Of a stretch of 64,000 nt of DNA, positions 16,801 through 23,409 are shown piece by piece. The position numbers and the translations under genes were made by a program. Each line of letters starts with the position of its first letter. Position 1 is the stretch's first letter. This stretch comes from Clostridia bacterium (GTDB lineage: Bacteria; Bacillota_A; Clostridia; Oscillospirales; CAG-272). Location of the stretch: NCBI GenBank assembly GCA_017467205.1, contig JAFTSQ010000012.1:82986-146985 (forward strand), given 5' to 3'. The notes under the pieces were generated by a model. That model saw nothing but the letters and a program-made list of their open reading frames with translations. It made no database searches and was not told the origin of the DNA.

Positions 16801-19123
16801 TATCGAGCTCGTAGTAGCCCGCGCCCTTGAGATTGACCTTGCCGAGAGCCTCGCCGCTCGTATCGCTCATAGAGTCAACCGCGTAAATGCTTGCGACGTT
16901 TGCCGCATCGTTTGATACGAAGAAGCGGAGCGCGTAGCCGCTACTCTCGCCGTTGAGCGTCGGAACGCAGAATGATACGTGATTTCCCTCAAGTCTTACC
17001 GACGGGATTGTGTCGGTACTCTCGGTTGTGAACTGCGAGGTGTATTTTTGGGCGAGCGCCTTGCCGTTGTCACCCTTAAGGGTGGTCGGCACGGTGACGG
17101 TGTAGCCCTCTCCCTTCAAAAGCGCCGAGGTGGGCGTGAAGGTCCATTCGGTTTTTCCAAACTCTGCACACCACACGCCCGCGACCTCGTTCGAGCTTGA
17201 GTCGGTAATTCTTACCTTCTTGATGTTTTCCTCATCGACAGGGCCGGAGAATTTCACGGTAACCGAGGTGGTTGACGATATATCGCCGCCGTTATCAAGA
17301 GGCGTGATATAAACCACCTTTACCGCCTCGTCGCGCAAGTGATAGTGTGCGAAATCGAAGAACGCAAGATAGGTGTCAACTCCGTAATTCATATCCGTGC
17401 CGTAGGCGAGCATATGACCGAGCGGCACCTCGAATATCATAGAGGGCACGTCGTGCCGCCTGCAAAGGTTTGCAAAAAGATTTGCGCTTCCGTAAGCGGC
17501 GTTATAGGTATCAAAGATGTGAAGGGCGACGAAGGTGGGTGCGTGCCCCTCGCTGAAGTCCTCCTCCTGCGAGCCGTTGGAGGCGTACACGAGCTGACAG
17601 CCGGAAAGAATCTCCTTGCCTTCGTAGGTTAGGTAGGGCTGAAGCTCTCCGCCGTCAATAACGGCGCCGTTCTGCGTCGTGTCTGCCGTTTTGCCCGCCT
17701 GATAGCGAGTTTCACCGTGGTGGTCGTCGAAATAGCGCTTGGGCGCGAAGGACGCAAGCTTTTCGTCGATTGCCCCCTCAAGCTCCGCTGTCGTGCCGTA
17801 AAGGCTTGGGTCAACGAGCTCGTCTTGAAGCACCTTTTCACCGAGGAAGGTGAACCAGCCGCCCTTGGAGTTGCCGACGACGCCGAAATTGTTTATATCG
17901 AAATTATAGGTTTTGCCACCCGAAAGCGACAGATATCTCAGGTAGCGCAGTGCCGCCGTGTTGAGAAGCTTGTCGTTATACAGGTGTATAGAGTAGTTCA
18001 TATGGTCGGTTGTTACGGTCGGAAGCTGCTCCTTGGTGCTCTCGTAAAGGTTGCCGTCGTAATAACCGAAGCTCGCGCTTTGCGCCATCGGATGCCAAAG
18101 GTAATCAAACACGGCGTGAGCGTAGCCTTGGAAGAGGAAGCCGTTGAAGTGCGCCCTCGGGTCTGCGCCCGTTTGCATAGAGGTCGGGTAATTTGAGGAA
18201 TTTGCAAGCACCATCATAGGCACTGCCTCGGCAGGATTTGTGGGATATACCGTGTGTATGTACATATTGAGGTCGATGGGAGAGCCGTCGGGGTTGACGC
18301 AGTCCTCTATTCTTGAGGCAACCGTCCACTTGACCTTGGTGTAAAGTCCGTCCGAGTCGACAGCTCCCGACGAGTTGTACCAGGTAACCGCCGTGCCCTT
18401 GTAGCTTGCGGTTGGCTTTCTCGATTCGATAGTGTTGCCGTTTGCCCACTTGACGAGGTAGTTCCCCTTCTTACCCTTGAAATCGGTATTCCAGTTTTCA
18501 ACTATTTTTTCAAGCGTTCCGTCAGCCGCGTGCTTGTCTATTTCCCAAAAGACGTCGGCATAAACTATATCACAGCCCGACGGCACGAGGAAATTCTCCG
18601 GATATTCGCCGCCCTCGGTAAAGCAGCTCGCGGAAAAGAGCGAGCCGCCGCTTATCTTCGTGCGGAAGGCCTGCGTTGAATAGTCGATAGCGGGGGAAAC
18701 CGCCTTTTCGTTTCCGAGATAATCGAGCACCACCACGACGAAGCCGCGGTCCAGCATCGACTGTATGATAGATGTGTTGCTATCCGTGCCGACTCTTTCC
18801 ATACAAGTGTTAACGGCATAAATTATTACGGGATTATCGGTCTTATAGCCGGGGGTAACGCCGCCGTGCGTTGCCTCGTCGTAATAGACGGTGTATTGCA
18901 CCTCTCCGACGTATCCGCCGTCGTCTATTCTTTTGGTGCTTTGCACCTCATATCCGGCAAAGCAGCTGTCAATATCGGTCATCTCACCGCTCGGCGAGCT
19001 AACAGCGCCCACCGCGCCGACGCCTATTGCCGCAAAGGCAAAAAGGCATCCGGAAAAAATCGCGATAAAAAGCACTGCCGCCAAAAGCCTTGTGATAGCA
19101 GGTCTTGTTGAATACGCTTTCAT
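13826..19123 (-). CDS. Giant surface-anchored multidomain alpha/beta-hydrolase
   Basis: The 1765-residue extracellular protein has a signal peptide at residues 1-~40. An esterase-like alpha/beta-hydrolase domain (~60-620) carries the nucleophile elbow GNSKGG at about 417-422, with a candidate His in VPLGHMLAYG. A bacterial Ig-like domain (~630-720) begins ITPLDNGGDISSTTSVTVKF. Long beta-rich regions follow, including CBM-like and beta-helix-like segments with repeated LDLNGYTL / VDLCGYTLYTG units. Near the end come CxxC modules (HTYSLHGWDAASHWMECKCG and similar), then a membrane helix and the basic tail VRKKKT. I infer a polysaccharide- or ester-active enzyme on the cell surface. ATG 19123 was chosen because GGAG lies 7 bases upstream. 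It follows the Cys-Ala-tail gene by 59 bp. Confidence 0.75.
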   Translation of the reverse strand: MKAYSTRPAITRLLAAVLFIAIFSGCLFAFAAIGVGAVGAVSSPSGEMTDIDSCFAGYEVQSTKRIDDGGYVGEVQYTVYYDEATHGGVTPGYKTDNPVIIYAVNTCMERVGTDSNTSIIQSMLDRGFVVVVLDYLGNEKAVSPAIDYSTQAFRTKISGGSLFSASCFTEGGEYPENFLVPSGCDIVYADVFWEIDKHAADGTLEKIVENWNTDFKGKKGNYLVKWANGNTIESRKPTASYKGTAVTWYNSSGAVDSDGLYTKVKWTVASRIEDCVNPDGSPIDLNMYIHTVYPTNPAEAVPMMVLANSSNYPTSMQTGADPRAHFNGFLFQGYAHAVFDYLWHPMAQSASFGYYDGNLYESTKEQLPTVTTDHMNYSIHLYNDKLLNTAALRYLRYLSLSGGKTYNFDINNFGVVGNSKGGWFTFLGEKVLQDELVDPSLYGTTAELEGAIDEKLASFAPKRYFDDHHGETRYQAGKTADTTQNGAVIDGGELQPYLTYEGKEILSGCQLVYASNGSQEEDFSEGHAPTFVALHIFDTYNAAYGSANLFANLCRRHDVPSMIFEVPLGHMLAYGTDMNYGVDTYLAFFDFAHYHLRDEAVKVVYITPLDNGGDISSTTSVTVKFSGPVDEENIKKVRITDSSSNEVAGVWCAEFGKTEWTFTPTSALLKGEGYTVTVPTTLKGDNGKALAQKYTSQFTTESTDTIPSVRLEGNHVSFCVPTLNGESSGYALRFFVSNDAANVASIYAVDSMSDTSGEALGKVNLKGAGYYELDISDYLADKSGKKVYFYICATNEAGETVHYNAKFNATLNGNKAGPHATATVEDGALKVFIENNDGRYVTGNGIRDTFYENNTLALSNTAFILDGQKITDADYGRRFVISFRVYDEVARVLQFKLNSCSSSTNKTIDYDHFVQNLYTKAGEWVEYELVYEIYESDYGAIGYNSKTLAIHASPTGDTEIPFYLDDLKVTEIVTDVEIGYVDITEKEGMYPYKVDTGSPFCVTNGDETKSFSTLRAALAALTDGGTVTLMQNYTVQKTDDINIGTVSGLSSFTLDLNGYTLNSESTSLFTAYINRKSTNSLSITVKDGKISLKDESLISFAGSIILEEQGSISYSLTLLGVELELSENAQVTELIADVNDSIAAKLTLAVSLKDCELIAREENFSGGYLTLFPVRLDDEGLVESNPSFKVHYTVEGGKIALTKAKRIRLTTDPSALIFTPTASGYTTLTLPSSIRFSQPEVPSGFIYYPPLDASYKKSDGTEEGCTFVAYKSDGGVTEYAPIPTTAAENPSKYPFVIFSESGLYLDAASTLYFDTGAVNIAKTYLASNQYDEIADSYVGEVKSAYITMRRDYTLAANEGYPNFAQIKNTLTVDLCGYTLYTGEESLISYEAKMWSASSGAKVFPTEMIFKNGTVKADGEAVIYLTAWEYDQDYSVTGKLSTLSYENIDFIIGSKADGQVSFGEKTPTAATAFNITYDGCRFDLRSAKEGFALFGADHALWSVCYTVSNCEISASDGDSFVLTAVDSSTNEKNAILFGADAYGGGLTLVCDGEWGSDAGVDYLLTTGESTGFITNALGEHVLCYHICESDCKNICALCGSTAKLKAPTDHTYSLHGWDAASHWMECKCGEVDPSTLVHHSGGEATCSAKAVCEVCDEPYGETLPHTYGYTVADTSHTLVCSICGAKEESAHEYRWEKLDSPTEDGMTHIGTCVCGKATYSRIEDDASVGSTNRPDNLIIIVASVAAAIILLGASVTAIIVVRKKKT

Positions 19124-19138
19124 ACTAATCTCCATTCT

Positions 19139-19153
19139 GTCGCCTCAGGCGAC
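19139..19153 (-). repeat. GTCGCC hairpin repeat
   Basis: GTCGCC-TCA-GGCGAC is a 6-bp stem with a 3-base loop just upstream of the giant hydrolase. A near-identical unit with matching flanks lies upstream of the GH36 gene at 37496. Confidence 0.5.
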
Positions 19154-19182
19154 CGCCCAAGATATAAATGAATTATTTATTA

Positions 19183-20253
19183 TTATAACTGATCTATCGT
19201 TTTATCGTGTCTTGTTTTATAGGTATCCTTTTGGCTGCAGCCCGCTCGTCCGCCGCCCGCGCAAGCGCAGGCACAGGCACACGCGCAAGCGCAGCTTCCG
19301 CCGCCGATGTGATGCCTGCCGCCGACTCCGCCGCCGTGTTGTGCGGCATGCCTTTCCGCCGCCTTTCGGTAGTGGGGATTGGGTCTGCCGTATGCGTGAA
19401 CGTAGTAGCCGTGGTCCGAAAGGAAGCCTCTGCCGCGGTGATAGGACACCACGCTATCGATAAGCCACACCTGGAGAATGACTAACAGTCCGGATAAAAA
19501 GAACGCCATAACTATTGCGGAAATTCTGCCCTCATCGAGCGAATTGTAAGCTCCGCTGTCGTCAAAGGGGTAATAGGTCACAGTGTCGCATTCCGGGAAG
19601 CTTTCGGGAGTGTAGCGCGAGCGCATAAGCGCGTAGCCGCCGGGATCAAAGCTACCCGTCAGGGTGTAATAGCCGTCCTCGTCGAGCGTGCCGGAGGCGG
19701 ACTCTATAAGTCCGTTATTCTTCCAGCGGAAGCGGTAGCTTTCGACGGGCGTGTAATTAAACCATCCGGGAACGAACTCGTAGAAGTAGGCGTTCTCGTC
19801 CTTGCAAAGCATATCCTTTTGGTTGATTTTGAAGGAGAACTCCAGCACCTCGCCGCCGATATAGGCGCGGTCAAGGTAGAGGGTCAGATACACCTCGCCC
19901 TCTCGGCTGTATTGCTCGTAGCGCCGTATGGTATCAGAGGTTGTGCCGGGATAGACGAAATAGTTCTCGTTTGCGATGCCGATATCAATCCAGGTAAGCT
20001 CCTCCGCTTCGTCCTTCGCCTCCCATACGAAATGGTAGGAAATATCGAGCGTTCCGTCCGAGAGTGGCTCTACCGTCACGTCGTATTGGCGAATGACGTC
20101 CTGCGGTGCGGGAGTGTAGAGGAAGGCGGCGGTGATGCTCGCCGTCTGAATTATCAGAATGACTATGAAAAAAATGGCTTTAGCTAAAGGGAAGGTACGT
20201 CTTTTTCTTATGTATTTTTCGTCGTATTTAGCTCCGACTCGTCCTTTTTTCAT
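19183..20253 (-). CDS. Two-TM protein with a (Cys-Ala)x6 cytoplasmic tail
   Basis: This 356-residue protein has a basic N-terminus, a membrane helix (~24-46), a beta-rich extracytoplasmic domain (~50-240, weakly reminiscent of DUF2207-type domains), a second helix (~243-268) and a His/Gly-rich tail. That tail contains six consecutive Cys-Ala pairs (Cys 321, 323, 325, 327, 329, 331), then GGGRAGC with a seventh Cys at 339. The six pairs use mixed codons (TGC/TGT, GCT/GCG/GCC), which argues for protein-level selection rather than a slipped DNA repeat. The ATG overlaps the stop of the upstream radical SAM gene by four bases. I infer the tail, predicted cytoplasmic, is a substrate of that enzyme. 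The function is unknown. Confidence 0.75.
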   Translation of the reverse strand: MKKGRVGAKYDEKYIRKRRTFPLAKAIFFIVILIIQTASITAAFLYTPAPQDVIRQYDVTVEPLSDGTLDISYHFVWEAKDEAEELTWIDIGIANENYFVYPGTTSDTIRRYEQYSREGEVYLTLYLDRAYIGGEVLEFSFKINQKDMLCKDENAYFYEFVPGWFNYTPVESYRFRWKNNGLIESASGTLDEDGYYTLTGSFDPGGYALMRSRYTPESFPECDTVTYYPFDDSGAYNSLDEGRISAIVMAFFLSGLLVILQVWLIDSVVSYHRGRGFLSDHGYYVHAYGRPNPHYRKAAERHAAQHGGGVGGRHHIGGGSCACACACACACAGGGRAGCSQKDTYKTRHDKTIDQL

Positions 20254-21632
20254 ACACGCCCCACCCCCTCTCTTGCTCTGAACGGGCAGGATTCTGCCTC
20301 TGCCTCGCTCATACGGCGCAGCTTTTTCGCCGCCTTGTGATTCCAGATTTTCTTAAATGGAACGGATAGAATATTGCCGAGTGCACCGTCCTCTCCGAGC
20401 CAGCTCTGGCAGGGGGTGACCGTGCCGTCGGGCGCTACTGCCATATTGCTGAGAGCCGCGCCGCACATCGGCACGTTCATACCGAGCGAGGTGAGCTTTT
20501 CCCTCGGAATCAAGCCGGGGGACGTGAAGTCCATCTCCATCTCGTGAGCGTTGCAAAACTCTCTTGCCGCCCTCACTATCCCGAAAAGCTCGTCTTCGGA
20601 CAGGTCGTACTCCTCGTGATTTACGCCTGCCATACCCGTCAGAATCAAGCCGCTGACGGTGACGAATCTTACGCCGAGCGAGTGGATAAAGGCGAGGGTT
20701 CTTTCGTAGTCCGCGTTCTTCTTGCAAAGAGGCGTGTTGACGCTGACGTCAAGCCCCGCGCTCACAGCGCGCTGTATGCCCAGGACTGTGTCGGCAAAGT
20801 GAGATGAGCCGACGAGCGAATTATGAATATTCTCGTCGTGAGAATAAAGGGTCACCTGCAGGCTGTCAAGCCCCGCCGCCTTTAAGCCACGTACGAGCTC
20901 TGCGGTCAGATTAACGCCGTTGGTATTAAGCCTTGTGACCATTCGCTTTGCATAGCCTACGAGCTCGGCAATATCGCCGCGCTGAGTCGGCTCGCCGCCC
21001 GTAAAGGTGACCATAGGTACTCCTGCGGACTCCAAGCGGTCAATGACCTCGCGCCACTCTGCCGTAGACAGCTCCCTTGCGTTTGCCTTTTTCTGACCAG
21101 CCGCGTAGCAGAAGATGCATTTTTGATTGCATTTCCAAGAGCCGCACTCGTCCGTCATAGAGCTGACCAAAAGATCCATTCGGTGAGGCGCGGTCATATT
21201 CTTCGCATAAGCGCGAATTGAGAGCTTTTCGATTTCAATCTCGGGATTATCGCCGCGCGCTACTGCAAAGAGCGTGTCGAGCAGGATATCCATATCCTCG
21301 CGTATTTCCTCCTCGGGAGTCGAGGGGAAGACCCGCTTAACACCGCAAACGGTGTTACTCACTATCTCCTCCTCGTCGGACTCGCCTATCGGCTTGCCGT
21401 CGAACTTGTTGACCTCTCTCATAAAGTAGGAGAGGATAAGCGCCCAGGAGTAGCCGATAGGCAAAAGGTAATAGCCGTTAAGCACGGCAATGTACGCGCT
21501 TGAGCCGAAGAGGCGGAATTTCGGCGGCACTAAATGAATGCGCACGACCCCCGGCCCCTCCGGATTGAAGGTGCAGTGGCTGACGCCGTTTTTGTATTCG
21601 CGGTATTGAGCGATTTTATTCTTTAACCCCAT
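20250..21632 (-). CDS. Radical SAM/SPASM-like peptide-modifying enzyme
   Basis: The 460-residue enzyme has the radical SAM cluster motif C168-N-Q-K-C172-I-F-C175, followed by FTGGEPTQRGD (the GGE motif) and a SAM barrel. Residues ~45-120 resemble a PqqD-like peptide-recognition domain. The C-terminus looks like a shortened SPASM domain (C390, VAPDGTVTPC408QSW, GNIL, IW, C449) for auxiliary Fe-S binding. This architecture is typical of RiPP maturases that form thioether or other crosslinks. The next gene overlaps by 4 bp and encodes a protein with a Cys-Ala repeat tail, the obvious candidate substrate. GAGGG lies upstream of the ATG and a TTGAAC-17-TATAAT promoter drives the operon. The exact chemistry is inference. 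Confidence 0.85.
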   Translation of the reverse strand: MGLKNKIAQYREYKNGVSHCTFNPEGPGVVRIHLVPPKFRLFGSSAYIAVLNGYYLLPIGYSWALILSYFMREVNKFDGKPIGESDEEEIVSNTVCGVKRVFPSTPEEEIREDMDILLDTLFAVARGDNPEIEIEKLSIRAYAKNMTAPHRMDLLVSSMTDECGSWKCNQKCIFCYAAGQKKANARELSTAEWREVIDRLESAGVPMVTFTGGEPTQRGDIAELVGYAKRMVTRLNTNGVNLTAELVRGLKAAGLDSLQVTLYSHDENIHNSLVGSSHFADTVLGIQRAVSAGLDVSVNTPLCKKNADYERTLAFIHSLGVRFVTVSGLILTGMAGVNHEEYDLSEDELFGIVRAAREFCNAHEMEMDFTSPGLIPREKLTSLGMNVPMCGAALSNMAVAPDGTVTPCQSWLGEDGALGNILSVPFKKIWNHKAAKKLRRMSEAEAESCPFRAREGVGRV

Positions 21633-21672
21633 TCTTAACCCTCGCTTTTCTCGTTTTCGGTTCTTTTAGACT

Positions 21673-21701
21673 ATTATAGCATATAATCCTCGACAGTTCA
21701 A
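21673..21701 (-). promoter_or_regulatory. Promoter of the radical SAM operon
   Basis: On the minus strand, TTGAAC (21701-21696), 17 bp, TATAAT (21678-21673), with extended -10 ATGC. The spacer end ATTATATGC is identical to that of the ThuA-like gene promoter at 44037. Confidence 0.8.
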
Positions 21702-21766
21702 CAAAAATAAAAAAAGAGGAAAACCGTAGGTTTTCAACCTTAATCCATTATCAAATACCAAAAAAG

Positions 21767-21805
21767 AAATAGCGAAGGACAGAGCAAATCTATACTTCGC
21801 TATTT
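21767..21805 (-). terminator. Terminator of the GNAT gene
   Basis: An 11-bp stem (21767-21777 with 21795-21805) is followed on the minus strand by CTTTTTTGG. The hairpin resembles the one at 7275. Confidence 0.75.
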
Positions 21806-21807
21806 TG

Positions 21808-21835
21808 TTTTCGGTTGTGCCTAAATGCGACAGCC
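21808..21835 (-). repeat. Post-stop motif copy 2
   Basis: The minus-strand sequence GGCTGTCGCATTTAGGC then ACAACCGAAAA lies between the GNAT stop and its terminator. Confidence 0.65.
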
Positions 21836-21844
21836 TCGGATATA

Positions 21845-23002
21845 TTAAACCTCGTCTGCGTGGCGCATAGTAAGCGGCAGGGGAAAATAGAGCTTCGCTA
21901 TATCCGACGCGCACTCGCGCAGGGGCGATATCGGCGAGAAGAGGAAGGAGAGCGCCTCGGCGTGCGAGAGCTCATAATCAACAGGCGTGCTCTCGTCGAC
22001 AGCCGTGACGGACGCCTCGCCGCCGGCAACGGCAATCTTTATGCACTCGTTGCGCGCATAGCCGTGAATGAGAAGGGTTATCTCGCCGTCGGGGAGATTT
22101 TCATAGGTAAGCTTAAGTGCCAAAAACGCCTCGGTCACCGCGCGGTAGTTGAGAATATTGAAATGCATCGCAGTGGCAAGCGTCATACCCTCTGCAATGG
22201 GGGTAAGCGCGAGTCTGTAATCTAACTGCTGGGGAAGGAGAAATACCGTGTAGCCTTCGCCGAGGAAGGCGTAAACTGAGCGAATGAGAGAAAGGAAGTC
22301 CGCCTTGTCGACAACCTCTATTTCGGTGACACGGGTATCCTTGAGAACGAGGTAGCCTGCAAATCTTTCGCCGTCGTATGCCGCAAGAAGTCGCGCATTC
22401 CAGGAGTTTGCGATATCAAGAAACTGCTCGCGGGAACGGACGGGAGCAAAGGGAAGGGCGTCGTTTATGGCTATGATTTTATCAATTGCCTCGTCCTTTG
22501 GGTCGGTTATTTCTCTTAGCGTGAAGGGGGATTCCATACCGCCGAGCGCGTGGCGCATATTATCGCGAGATATGGAATAATGATACACGGGGCCCGCCTT
22601 GTCGTATCCGAAATAGAGGTAGCGCTGGCGGCGACCGCCGAGGGTGGAGATGGCTACACCGTCCTCAATCATACCGCGCATAGCCGCTTCCATTGCAAGA
22701 TTCATATATCCCTTTGAGCGATGGCTCGGATGAACTGCTACGTTGCCTATACCGCGGCAATTAAGCATTCTGCCGCAAACGCGGATTTGGTGGTCGTAAG
22801 CACCGACGGCGGCGGCTAAATCTCCGTCCTCCGTTACCACGTAGTTTTGATCTTGTGGGCGAAGCTCCTCGCGGTATAGCTTGGGGAGAAAGCTGATAAA
22901 GCCCTTCTCAAAGCTCTCGTGGCCGAAGCTCGTGTCCAGAAGATTCATAAAGTGGGCGTATGGAACGTCCTTTCCAAGACCGCAGAAGATATTCTTGCTC
23001 AT
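21845..23002 (-). CDS. Eis-like GNAT N-acetyltransferase
   Basis: The 385-residue protein has an N-terminal GNAT fold with the acetyl-CoA pyrophosphate loop GNVAVHPSHRSKGYMNLAMEAAM (R/Q-x-x-G-x equivalents) around residues 85-110. A second GNAT-like half follows, then a C-terminal SCP2-like sterol-carrier region, the organisation of the Eis/YitI family, whose members acetylate aminoglycosides or lysines. The acceptor here is unknown. A TTGTTT-17-TATAAT promoter and AAAGGA precede the ATG. It is a single-gene unit ending in the post-stop motif and terminator. Confidence 0.8.
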   Translation of the reverse strand: MSKNIFCGLGKDVPYAHFMNLLDTSFGHESFEKGFISFLPKLYREELRPQDQNYVVTEDGDLAAAVGAYDHQIRVCGRMLNCRGIGNVAVHPSHRSKGYMNLAMEAAMRGMIEDGVAISTLGGRRQRYLYFGYDKAGPVYHYSISRDNMRHALGGMESPFTLREITDPKDEAIDKIIAINDALPFAPVRSREQFLDIANSWNARLLAAYDGERFAGYLVLKDTRVTEIEVVDKADFLSLIRSVYAFLGEGYTVFLLPQQLDYRLALTPIAEGMTLATAMHFNILNYRAVTEAFLALKLTYENLPDGEITLLIHGYARNECIKIAVAGGEASVTAVDESTPVDYELSHAEALSFLFSPISPLRECASDIAKLYFPLPLTMRHADEV

Positions 23003-23043
23003 AGAAAAAATCCTTTCGGTTGTTTTGTGTATTCTGTATTTCC

Positions 23044-23072
23044 ATTATATAATATTACAGCTCCTCAAACAA
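23044..23072 (-). promoter_or_regulatory. Promoter of the Eis-like GNAT gene
   Basis: On the minus strand, TTGTTT (23072-23067), 17 bp, TATAAT (23049-23044). Confidence 0.7.
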
Positions 23073-23159
23073 GACATATATTGATTTCTCGCTATGGAAT
23101 TCTTGAACTCTGTTGACTCGCCCTTCTTATTTTTTCGCGCGATGGTAGTGGCAAAAGTG

Positions 23160-23350
23160 AAAAAAGGAGTCCCCCGAGTTAATCTCGGGGAGGACTCCTT
23201 GAAATAAAATCGCGCCAAGAGGATTGGCGCGATGAAGTCACGATGTGATGAAGTCCGCCTGAAGCGGATGAAGTCTAAAACTGCGTTTTGGGTTGAATTA
23301 AATCCACCGCACGCCTGTGCGACTTCATCCTCGCACTACTAGGATGAAAT
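23160..23350. repeat. MITE-like intergenic repeat block
   Basis: This fills much of a 407-bp gene-free gap. It contains a long hairpin (23164-23200), a perfect inverted repeat around TCGCGCCA/TGGCGCGA (23211-23232), GATGAAGTC three times (23231, 23247, 23267), its inverse GACTTCATC at 23321 and a decayed unit GATGAAAT at 23343. The pattern of short palindromes joined by GATGAAGTC resembles non-autonomous repeats common in gut Clostridia. I see no coding capacity in it. Confidence 0.7.
23164..23200 (-). terminator. Likely terminator of the GH95 transcript
   Basis: A ~15-bp imperfect stem (AAGGAGTCC with GGACTCCTT, plus CCCGAG with CTCGGG) is followed on the minus strand by TTTTTTCAC. It lies inside the repeat block, ~210 bp past the GH95 stop. 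Confidence 0.6.
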
Positions 23351-23409
23351 GGTATCGCAGGTAGTAAAGCAAAATTCATCTCATTCCGCGGCAGAATTGT
23401 TTATTAAAA

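Noticed and set aside
23231..23350. Possible CRISPR-like array of GATGAAGTC units
   Set aside because: Units are 9 bp, irregularly spaced and partly inverted, with no spacers of uniform length and no cas genes; it is an intergenic palindromic repeat.
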